From a virus, in the IMG/VR virus record IMGVR_UViG_3300021420_000105, positions 1 to 27,633 of that record: a stretch of DNA of 27,633 bases. One strand, given 5' to 3'. A program made the position numbers and the translations under genes. Numbering within the stretch: position 1 is the stretch's first letter; each line of letters begins with the position of its first letter. Shown piece by piece: positions 9,056-14,820 of this stretch. The notes beneath the pieces are model-generated. The model was given only the letters and a program-made list of their open reading frames with translations. It was not told the origin of the DNA and made no database searches.

Positions 9056-9608
9056 GCTTGCCCTCTATGTGAGCGAAGACTCCGTGCAACTCCCGCGCCT
9101 TTGCTATATAGGCATCGCGAGCATCTTCCTCTTCCACGAAGTAACCGATCAGTATCCTCTTTTTTTGAAACTGAATTACTGATGCCCATCTCCATTGAGA
9201 GCGCCACTTCTTTCGATAAACTCCCTTGTATTTTGAAGACGTTTGAGAGGAGAATTTACGCCTATTTTGCATCTGCTGTGGCCTACTGCATACTCGAAGG
9301 TTTCCTCTAGTGTTGTCCAGAGTGTCGTGGTTTTCATGGTCCACTTGACGAGGATCTCCGAACGCCAAGCCTTCAATGACACGGGCCATAGCTTCCTGAC
9401 GAACCCCGGGCTTCTCTTTTCCTCCACCCAGGTAGATAGACCTTACCGCATAGAATGACCGACTCGTTTTACTCCAATGAGCGAACCACTTGAATGCGGA
9501 TATGCGCTCGTAATCGCACGCATCAACCTTTGCGAACTGTCCTTGGGTTAGAGGAATCAGACGGGTATCATCAGACGAGAGGGCAGGTTCCTGCTCGAAC
9601 AGGTTCAT
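9048..9608 (-). CDS. HNH homing endonuclease with C-terminal AP2 DNA-binding domain
   Basis: 186 residues if started at the ATG with a near-perfect AGGAGGT seven bases upstream; the longer frame to 9665 has no such site. An N-terminal segment (RLIPLTQGQFAKVDACDYER) precedes the HNH_3-type core around DHENHDTLDNTRGNLRVCS and a Gln-Asn pair. A C-terminal AP2-like domain follows (SKYKGVYRKKWRSQWRWAS to GYFVEEEDARDAYIAKA). This is the standard architecture of free-standing phage homing endonucleases that nick DNA and spread to sister genomes. It is wedged between adaptor and tail tube genes and overlaps the tail tube start by eight bases. Its AT-richer sequence and own promoter-like element fit a mobile gene. 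Confidence 0.9.
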   Translation of the reverse strand: MNLFEQEPALSSDDTRLIPLTQGQFAKVDACDYERISAFKWFAHWSKTSRSFYAVRSIYLGGGKEKPGVRQEAMARVIEGLAFGDPRQVDHENHDTLDNTRGNLRVCSRPQQMQNRRKFSSQTSSKYKGVYRKKWRSQWRWASVIQFQKKRILIGYFVEEEDARDAYIAKARELHGVFAHIEGKHG

Positions 9609-9642
9609 GGGCGCACCTCCTAAGTGCGTACAGCCTGCTCTC

Positions 9643-9670
9643 ATTATACTTCGTCTGCATGTCACAATAA
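9643..9670 (-). promoter_or_regulatory. Candidate promoter for the HNH gene
   Basis: A perfect TATAAT lies at 9643-9648 on the minus strand, about 35 bases before the HNH ATG. The best -35 is weak (TTATTG at 9665-9670, 16-base spacer). The 104-base gap between adaptor and HNH genes is clearly AT-rich compared with its surroundings and also holds an inverted repeat at 9688-9703 (GTTTG, six bases, CAAAC) without a T run. A private promoter is plausible for a homing gene; the -35 makes this tentative. Confidence 0.35.
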
Positions 9671-9712
9671 CACCTTTGTTTTGTTATGTTTGAAAATACA
9701 AACAGTACCCAG

Positions 9713-10987
9713 TCATGGCAAAATTATACCCCCAAAATATCCTCCTGCGCCAACCGCAACCTGAATTCCAGAACCAGATCCAACCTGAATCTGGCGCGGT
9801 CCCATAGGCTGTCTAAGCCCGCTGATGCCTTTGCACTTGTCCTTGAACTCGTTGTAGAGTTTTTGAGCATTATCGACATCCTGCTCGGCCTTCTTGAAGC
9901 GGTATTCTAGGTACACCCGCATGGCATCGATCCACGCCGGGGGAAGGCTCAGAATGTTGGCTGACTGACCCACCACGTAGTGCTGAGGAAGCCTTGTTCC
10001 AGAGAGGTAGATGTTCAATTCCGTCACCTGAGTACCTGACGGCCAAGCGTTTGAATGCGTTCCTCCCATGCCTCTCGTAAGTTGGGTTAACTGGCTTCCA
10101 GAGCCAGATCCTGAGTAATAAATGATCTCGCATTGTCCTAAGTCGGACGGATAAGGACCAAGCAGAGCCAGGCCGAACCCAAGAACGAATCCAGTAGCCC
10201 CCGGAGTGTAAGTGAGAATCGTATCGGTTGCGCCGATGCCGGAAGTAAGAGTGCCCGCCCCGGCTGTTCTCGACGCTTGAGGCCATATCTCCACCTGCTG
10301 CACCTGGGCATCCTGGTTCATCACCATCGATGCGGTGATGCCGGTTACGTTCGAGTGGCGGAATACATCCTGCTTCCCCCCGAAGGCGAACGGATAACCG
10401 TCGTAGAAGCCGTCCGACATCTTGCGCCAGTTGCCGAGAACCTGATATTGCGCTTGGCCGCCCGTAGTAGGAATGCCGGTGATGTCTCTGATCCCTTCGC
10501 AGATAGCCGTTGCCGCGTCCAATCCCTCATTGATCCATCGATAGATCGCAGAAGCGCCAAGAGCGGTCCCATCGGTGTCAGGAAGGGCTGCGGAACTCCT
10601 CTGGGTCGGATAACCGTTGATCAGCAGAGACGACAGCGTGAAGGTGATCGAGAAGGCCCCGACTCCCGGAGAGGTGTAGTAGAAATACCTGTCCTCCGCC
10701 CCCGGAGCAATGATCGAAACATAGACCTTCAGCGCAATGGCCGAGTAGGAGCAATTCCCGGTGATGGTGATCGTTCCGGTCAGTAGTCCCAGCAGGACGG
10801 ACACCTCGGCACATGGACCGGACTCCCCCCACGGCGTCAACTGCGTCACCACAAAGTAGAAATTGGTCGTGCCAGCTCCGCCCGACACCGCGGCCGCAAC
10901 ATTCGATGGAGGAGGGAGATAGAGCGGGGGGTCCGTGGCGCTTTCTCTAAGACCCATGATCAAGTCGCCCACTAGGGAAGTCTGCAT
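9713..10987 (-). CDS. Head-tail adaptor / connector candidate (T7 gp11-like position)
   Basis: 424 residues; ATG with AGGA seven bases upstream. The start MQTSLVGDLIMGLRESATDPP resembles the helical lead-in of adaptor proteins. About residues 22-130 are a beta-rich Ig/fibronectin-like insertion, and residues 150-230 contain a helical pair (IYRWINEGLDAATAICEGIR). After a further beta-rich section there is a long C-terminal helix (LPPAWIDAMRVYLEYRFKKA) and a Gly-rich end. Gene order between capsid and tail tube is that of the T7 tail adaptor gp11, which rings the portal. The function is from position and general layout; no definitive family motif is seen. Confidence 0.55.
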   Translation of the reverse strand: MQTSLVGDLIMGLRESATDPPLYLPPPSNVAAAVSGGAGTTNFYFVVTQLTPWGESGPCAEVSVLLGLLTGTITITGNCSYSAIALKVYVSIIAPGAEDRYFYYTSPGVGAFSITFTLSSLLINGYPTQRSSAALPDTDGTALGASAIYRWINEGLDAATAICEGIRDITGIPTTGGQAQYQVLGNWRKMSDGFYDGYPFAFGGKQDVFRHSNVTGITASMVMNQDAQVQQVEIWPQASRTAGAGTLTSGIGATDTILTYTPGATGFVLGFGLALLGPYPSDLGQCEIIYYSGSGSGSQLTQLTRGMGGTHSNAWPSGTQVTELNIYLSGTRLPQHYVVGQSANILSLPPAWIDAMRVYLEYRFKKAEQDVDNAQKLYNEFKDKCKGISGLRQPMGPRQIQVGSGSGIQVAVGAGGYFGGIILP

Positions 10988-11004
10988 GTCACCATCCTAA
11001 ATGC

Positions 11005-11042
11005 ACTGCGGCTCGCCGGGGGTCAGTCCAGCGAGCCGCAGT
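11005..11042 (-). terminator. Strong hairpin downstream of the capsid/decoration genes
   Basis: A perfect 12-base inverted repeat (arms 11005-11016 and 11031-11042, core CTGCGGCTCGC / GCGAGCCGCAG) encloses a 14-base loop. It sits in the 84-base gap after the decoration-like gene. On the minus strand the hairpin is followed by TGCATTTAGG, so only a poor T tract is present. It could be a partial terminator that lowers tail gene expression relative to capsid, or an mRNA-end stabiliser. T7 has its Tphi terminator after the capsid gene, a parallel in place. Confidence 0.6.
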
Positions 11043-11071
11043 CTTGGCCGAGTGGAGGCGCGGCCAGCCGG

Positions 11072-11503
11072 TTATACGAGAGCTACTTCGCAATCGATCG
11101 GAATAGATGTAATGGTTCCGCCTCCCACCACTACGAAGGCAACCGAAGTGATTGACAGGTCCGTCTTGAACTCGCCCGTGTAATCATAGGCTCCATTAGC
11201 GGCGGCCGCAGGTATGCTGGCAACGTCCACCGTAACTGTGCCGTCCGATACCTGAACCGTAAGCGCCGCCGTGGTAGTAGAAGTAGCGCCGACGACCCTC
11301 ATATGCCACTTGCCGGAACTGGGAGCAGGGCCGCCGCTAGCATTGAACGCCACGCCGCTGGTCGAGGGCGTAGTGGCAGTGGCTCCGATGGTGATGGTGA
11401 TGGTGCCGGTTGCGGTGCCCGTCTGGGTCGCGGAACCCTGGTAGGATGGCGAGCCGAACCCCGGCATGCATTGCGAAACTGGATTCTTGAATGGTAGTGC
11501 CAT
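11072..11503 (-). CDS. Beta-rich head decoration-like protein
   Basis: 143 residues; AAGGAGA lies upstream of the ATG. After a short start (MALPFKNPVSQCMPGFGSPS) the protein is almost wholly Thr/Ala/Gly/Val-rich, with strand-forming repeats (GTATGTITITIGATATTPS, ALTVQVSDGTVTVDV) and no helices or catalytic residues. It follows the capsid gene by 12 bases and precedes a hairpin, so it should be made at high level with capsid protein. Small beta-sandwich proteins in this place usually bind the outside of the head. That role is inferred; it might also be a head fibre or a minor capsid component. Confidence 0.5.
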   Translation of the reverse strand: MALPFKNPVSQCMPGFGSPSYQGSATQTGTATGTITITIGATATTPSTSGVAFNASGGPAPSSGKWHMRVVGATSTTTAALTVQVSDGTVTVDVASIPAAAANGAYDYTGEFKTDLSITSVAFVVVGGGTITSIPIDCEVALV

Positions 11504-11515
11504 TGACTCGTCTCC

Positions 11516-12502
11516 TTATGTGATTGCAGTGATCGTTACCAGCATGCGCGGGCTGATGCAGGACAGGTTCCAGGTCAGGTACATGCAACTGACCAGAACG
11601 CGTTGGTTCGAGGGCTTAAGGAACGGATCGACGTTGAAGTAATCCGCCTCATGGAAGACCGGGAAAATGTACTTCGAGTTCAGGAACTCTGCCTGGGTCG
11701 CGGTCGCGAATGGGTCGGCAACCACCACAGCATTGTTGAACAGGAAGTGGTTGCGGAATCCAACCTGCAACGCTTCATCATCCTGCATCCCCTGACCGAA
11801 GCGGATGTTGGTGACGAAGTTGCCCTTGAACGCCGCGTAACTGGTCCGGTTCATCACCAGCAGGTCGGGTTCGTCATAGCCCCACGTGACCGACTGGTAA
11901 GCCGTCTCCGCCGTAGCCGACGAGAGGGCCGCCGAACCGCCTCCGACCGCTGTAGCGGGCAGCCAAAACGCATTCGAGGCGGTCGCACGGTTGATGCCGG
12001 CGATTGTATTGGTGGTCGACTGCGCCCAGGAGATGATGTCGTCCACATCGAGCGACGTATTCTGGGGGGAGGTGTGCCAGAGAGCGCGGCTCAGTTTTTG
12101 GAGGAACGACGCCGAAGCAGTCTGGAACTTGGCCTTGATGATGTCCAGGTTTCCCGCTCCGCCCCGGTTGAGGATGATGTCCGTGATCGGAATCACGATC
12201 GGCTGGCGGTACGGCTTCCACTGCTGGTTGGCTGGCTGAATCGAGTCAACCACGCTGGTGTCGAGCAACTGGTCGCCGTAGTAGGCGCCGCCGGGAAGCT
12301 CTTCCTGATTGATTTCAGGGAAGATCAATTCACCCGCGCCAAACTTCTTGCCTTCCTTCGTCAACGCCCAAAATATCGGAGAGGGCTGGAAAACGTTGTC
12401 GCCCAACACCGGCACGATGTACTTTTGGCTGATCGAGTTGACGGTATTGGAAAGCTGAACCGGAGGAGATGTTAATCCTAGTCCAACAACGCTGTTTGCC
12501 AT
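11516..12502 (-). CDS. Major capsid protein (HK97-type)
   Basis: 328 residues with an ATG in a purine-rich context (AGGA at short range). Features include an N-terminal arm followed by VPVLGDNVFQPSPIFWALTK, a long loop region (LIFPEINQEELPGGAYYGDQ), a spine-helix region (LDIIKAKFQTASASFLQKLS) and DEPDLLVMNRTSYAAFKGNF, the strand-helix passage typical of capsid P domains. It ends with LVSCMYLTWNLSCISPRMLV, common in podovirus-like heads. Length is in the usual range. It is preceded by a scaffold-type gene and a portal upstream, confirming the morphogenesis order. It would self-assemble into the icosahedral head. Confidence 0.85.
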   Translation of the reverse strand: MANSVVGLGLTSPPVQLSNTVNSISQKYIVPVLGDNVFQPSPIFWALTKEGKKFGAGELIFPEINQEELPGGAYYGDQLLDTSVVDSIQPANQQWKPYRQPIVIPITDIILNRGGAGNLDIIKAKFQTASASFLQKLSRALWHTSPQNTSLDVDDIISWAQSTTNTIAGINRATASNAFWLPATAVGGGSAALSSATAETAYQSVTWGYDEPDLLVMNRTSYAAFKGNFVTNIRFGQGMQDDEALQVGFRNHFLFNNAVVVADPFATATQAEFLNSKYIFPVFHEADYFNVDPFLKPSNQRVLVSCMYLTWNLSCISPRMLVTITAIT

Positions 12503-12545
12503 TTCCTGATCCTCTTCTGGTGCGCGTTAAAAGGTTGAAGTAAGG

Positions 12546-13418
12546 CTAGTTGACTAGCCCGAATGATGCCGTTGAGAGTGCCGATTGCAAAATAGAGTCG
12601 TCGTTTGACGCCTCGGCCAGGGCCTGGTCGAAGGTCTTGGCGACTTCGCGAACCTTGCCGTCCTTGGTCGTAATCTTCTGGAAAGGGTCGAAGTCAGTCT
12701 TCTGACGATGCGCTTCGGGGCCGGAGACTCGCGGACGGGTGGCCGTAGCGATACGAGCCTTCTCTTCGCCGGTCTTGGCTGCCTGGGCTTCAAGTTCCGC
12801 CAGTTGCGCCTTCTTGACGTCGTTCCAGGTCAGGCGATCGACCGCGGCCGCCATGTCGAGACGCCCATACTTGTCCTTCAGGCCCTGCTTCGTGGCGTAC
12901 TCAAAAGCCTGCTGGTAGTCCACCTTGACGCCCTTGGGAAGCTCGCTCGTGGCACGAGAGAAATCACGGTTGTAAGTCTCTTCGAGATTGGCTCCGACAG
13001 CAGTCTGAACGACATTCGAGATCTGCTTCAACTGAAGTCCAATATTGGACTGGAAATCCTGAAACTCCTTGTGCTGCTTCGACATCTCCGCCTTGAACTC
13101 CTTCACGATCGGTCCGAGCAAAGGATCGTTGGGATCGAGGCCGAACTCGCTGGCCGCCACGGTGCGAATCTCAGCGTCAGTCCTGGGAGGTGCAACCTGT
13201 CCGTTGGGACCGAGAAGCCCAGCCTTCTGAAACTCGGCCACCTTGTTCGCAATGGCGATCTCAGCCTGTTCGACAAGCTGCTGGCGCTGCGTCAGTTGCT
13301 GGCGGTCTTCAGCCGACATCGACCGGATTTCCCCGAGAGTGGCATTGGTGCCGTCGGGCATAAGCAACTGGATGTCGTCGCCGTACTTTGAACTGTTGAT
13401 GATGTCTTTGAGTGCCAT
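12546..13418 (-). CDS. Capsid scaffolding protein
   Basis: 290 residues, highly charged and helix-forming with few aromatic residues. The N-terminal half has Gln/Glu-rich segments (AEDRQQLTQRQQLVEQAEIA) and a central coiled coil (FKAEMSKQHKEFQDFQSNIG). The C-terminal third is rich in Lys, Arg and acidic residues (AQLAELEAQAAKTGEEKARI). The gene stands immediately before the capsid gene, the place of the scaffold in T7- and P22-like phages, where it guides procapsid assembly and is then released or cleaved. It carries one copy of a 16-base palindrome at 13036-13051. The call rests on composition and place. Confidence 0.7.
   Translation of the reverse strand: MALKDIINSSKYGDDIQLLMPDGTNATLGEIRSMSAEDRQQLTQRQQLVEQAEIAIANKVAEFQKAGLLGPNGQVAPPRTDAEIRTVAASEFGLDPNDPLLGPIVKEFKAEMSKQHKEFQDFQSNIGLQLKQISNVVQTAVGANLEETYNRDFSRATSELPKGVKVDYQQAFEYATKQGLKDKYGRLDMAAAVDRLTWNDVKKAQLAELEAQAAKTGEEKARIATATRPRVSGPEAHRQKTDFDPFQKITTKDGKVREVAKTFDQALAEASNDDSILQSALSTASFGLVN
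13036..13051. repeat. 16-bp perfect palindrome AGTCCAATATTGGACT, copy inside the scaffold gene
   Basis: Exact match to the palindrome at 26139-26154. Here it is read as codons for Ser-Asn-Ile-Gly in the scaffold, so coding constraint may explain it. A close relative with one extra central base (GTCCAATAATTGGAC) lies at 8408-8422 inside the tail tube gene. Confidence 0.5.
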
Positions 13419-13421
13419 ATT

Positions 13422-13904
13422 CTAAGCCCCTCCTCCAGAGGCGAAATCCTGTAACCCCATCCCCTGACCCTGGGGGTTCGGTATCGATGCGTTGTTGGCA
13501 ATCGGGTTCGCCTGCACGGTAGACGCCGTGGCGGCCGCCTGCTCCGCTTCCTTGATTGCGTTGTCGAGGTACTTCTGCGCCTGAGCGATGTTCCGGCTCA
13601 CCCCTGGCATCTGGAATGCCGCACGCACGTAGATAGGAACGATGATCGACTTGATCTGCTGAAGCGTCTTGAGGATGGCTCCCGGATCGGCTCCCTGTAG
13701 TTCCGCCAGTTGCCGCGCCACCTGATCGCCGGCCTGAGCGCCTGGTTGGGCATTCATCTGGGCGGGAGCCCCCGGACCCATTGGAGACGGACCCTGCGGA
13801 GGTGCGGGGGGCATACCCGGAGGTCCACCCTGTTGAGGGGCACCGCCAGCCAGTTTTGCAACTAGTTGACGCGCCATCATCGCCGGTAGTCCGGGACTCG
13901 CCAT
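13422..13904 (-). CDS. Unknown small morphogenesis protein
   Basis: 160 residues; GGAGAT lies upstream of the ATG. Residues 1-18 are helical, 20-60 are Pro/Gly/Gln-rich and disordered (GGAPQQGGPPGMPPAPPQGP), and 62-130 form a helical Ala/Gln core (QLAELQGADPGAILKTLQQI, KYLDNAIKEAEQAAATAS). The tail is Asn/Gly-rich. It ends three bases before the scaffold ATG and is surely co-expressed with it. I do not recognise a family. A head-assembly accessory or a second scaffold-like component is possible from its place between portal and scaffold. Confidence 0.6.
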   Translation of the reverse strand: MASPGLPAMMARQLVAKLAGGAPQQGGPPGMPPAPPQGPSPMGPGAPAQMNAQPGAQAGDQVARQLAELQGADPGAILKTLQQIKSIIVPIYVRAAFQMPGVSRNIAQAQKYLDNAIKEAEQAAATASTVQANPIANNASIPNPQGQGMGLQDFASGGGA

Positions 13905-13911
13905 CGATCTC

Positions 13912-14004
13912 CTACCAGCGCCTGGTGCGACGGGGAGCCTTGGGCATCGAGACGCGCTTGACTCCGGTTCGATGCAGGAACGGTTTCTTGGTCGCTACGG
14001 GCAT
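13912..14004 (-). CDS. Tiny basic protein (30 aa)
   Basis: ATG with GTAGGAGACACCC directly upstream, stop seven bases before the next gene. The sequence begins MPVATKKPFLHRTGVKR and ends KAPRRTRRW, giving a strongly positive charge with only one Trp, one Phe and no acidic residue. It is one of a row of four short basic ORFs between the HTH gene and the scaffold. A nucleic-acid or acidic-protein ligand is likely; the function is unknown. Confidence 0.6.
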   Translation of the reverse strand: MPVATKKPFLHRTGVKRVSMPKAPRRTRRW

Positions 14005-14013
14005 GGGTGTCTC

Positions 14014-14175
14014 CTACGCCTTCTTGCTGTTTCCGGGGATCAGCTTCAGTGGGTCCATCGGCTTGGCCACGGGGTTGTTGCGAACGTCGGCGCCGGGCTC
14101 GTTTACCGGTCGACCAACCGTCAAAGGACTCTTCAAGATTTCCGAATCAAACGTATTGCCGAATTTCTCTGGCAC
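14014..14175 (-). CDS. Small unknown protein (53 aa)
   Basis: GTG start preceded by AAGGAGG at six bases. The protein starts MPEKFGNTFDSEILKSPLTV and ends KLIPGNSKKA. It is polar with several Pro residues, probably unstructured or a short peptide ligand. Unlike the neighbouring tiny ORFs it is not strongly basic. It ends nine bases before the next ATG, and its stop TAG is part of that gene's GTAGGAGA ribosome binding region. Function not recognised. Confidence 0.6.
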   Translation of the reverse strand: MPEKFGNTFDSEILKSPLTVGRPVNEPGADVRNNPVAKPMDPLKLIPGNSKKA

Positions 14176-14241
14176 GAAACGCCTCCTTGGGCGGATGTAG
14201 GGGCGAGATGCGAGCAGCCCGCCCCGGTTGAATCTGCCGGA

Positions 14242-14283
14242 TTACTTCCGGCGACGAGAACGACGGCCACGACGGTGTGCCAT
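14242..14283 (-). CDS. Protamine-like micro-ORF (13 aa, Arg-rich)
   Basis: MAHRRGRRSRRRK: eight of 13 residues are Arg or Lys and none is acidic. The ATG has GAAGGAGGT upstream, among the strongest ribosome binding sites in the window, which argues for real translation of so short a frame. It lies in the row of small basic ORFs between portal and scaffold. It may neutralise DNA or RNA or bind an acidic scaffold surface; this is inference. Confidence 0.55.
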   Translation of the reverse strand: MAHRRGRRSRRRK

Positions 14284-14356
14284 ACAGTTCTACCTCCTTC
14301 GCTGTAAGTCTCGGAACGGGCGCGAAGGCCAGCCGCACATTCCGGTTGCCCAGAAC

Positions 14357-14461
14357 CTACGAACGCGATGACTTGCGCTTTTTGATCCTGGCTCGCATGG
14401 CGCGCAGGAATTCTTTTGGCCGATGGTAGTCCTTGACTAGTTTTTCCTTGGCCACTGCCAT
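14357..14461 (-). CDS. Small basic protein (34 aa)
   Basis: ATG with GGAGGCAGGA upstream. The N-terminal part MAVAKEKLVKDYHRPKEFLR should be an amphipathic helix and the tail (AMRARIKKRKSSRS) is very basic. It belongs to the same run of tiny basic genes. No family is recognised; a nucleic-acid-binding or assembly peptide is plausible. Confidence 0.6.
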   Translation of the reverse strand: MAVAKEKLVKDYHRPKEFLRAMRARIKKRKSSRS

Positions 14462-14483
14462 TTCCTGCCTCCATTTCATTGAA

Positions 14484-14534
14484 TTACTTCCGCTTGTGGG
14501 ATTTCTTGCCACCCTTGTGATGACGACGGGCCAT
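14484..14534 (-). CDS. His/Lys/Arg-rich micro-ORF (16 aa)
   Basis: MARRHHKGGKKSHKRK: 11 of 16 residues are Lys, Arg or His. AAAGGAGA stands at proper spacing before the ATG. It resembles the 13-residue Arg-rich ORF 200 bases downstream, including the start Met-Ala followed by basic residues and the end in Arg-Lys. The two could be diverged duplicates. The 90 bases upstream (14535-14625) hold no convincing gene. Confidence 0.55.
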   Translation of the reverse strand: MARRHHKGGKKSHKRK

Positions 14535-14625
14535 GGAGTCTCCTTTCAGCAGACGCTAATCCGCTTCATTGAGACAACGCTAGTACAAGTTGGAAGGGAG
14601 GGAAAGTTTTTGCTGCCGCACTACT

Positions 14626-14820
14626 CTATTGATCTATAAGGCTGGACGGGGTTAAGACAAAATGGCGGTTGTGAAACCGACCCGTGGAAATGCACCATAC
14701 CGGCAACCCGAACTCGACTAGAGTGCCGTTCTGAGCCCACTGACGAACCGTGCGTTCCGGCCGCCCCATGACCCGGGCGAACTCCGTTAAAGTAAGCCAA
14801 TACGATAATTCTGGATTCAT
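14626..14820 (-). CDS. Small helix-turn-helix DNA-binding protein (excisionase/MerR-like)
   Basis: 64 residues; the ATG overlaps the portal stop as ATGA. The segment WLTLTEFARVMGRPERTVRQ then WAQNGTL has the winged HTH pattern of excisionase-type (HTH_17) proteins: a first helix with Leu-Thr-x-x-Glu-x-Ala, a turn with Gly-Arg, and a recognition helix with Thr-Val-Arg-Gln-Trp followed by Gly-Thr-Leu. The C-terminal strand pair could be the wing. It is too short for more than one domain. The location, translationally coupled to the portal in a late operon, is odd for a repressor or Xis and suggests late-gene control or a packaging-site binder. Family call fair, role unknown. Confidence 0.65.
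   Translation of the reverse strand: MNPELSYWLTLTEFARVMGRPERTVRQWAQNGTLVEFGLPVWCISTGRFHNRHFVLTPSSLIDQ

Noticed and set aside
14133-14474. Minus-strand frame of 113 codons covering the tiny basic ORFs
   Set aside because: No ribosome binding site at its start and no domain-like sequence; each tiny ORF in other frames has a strong site, so these are the better reading.
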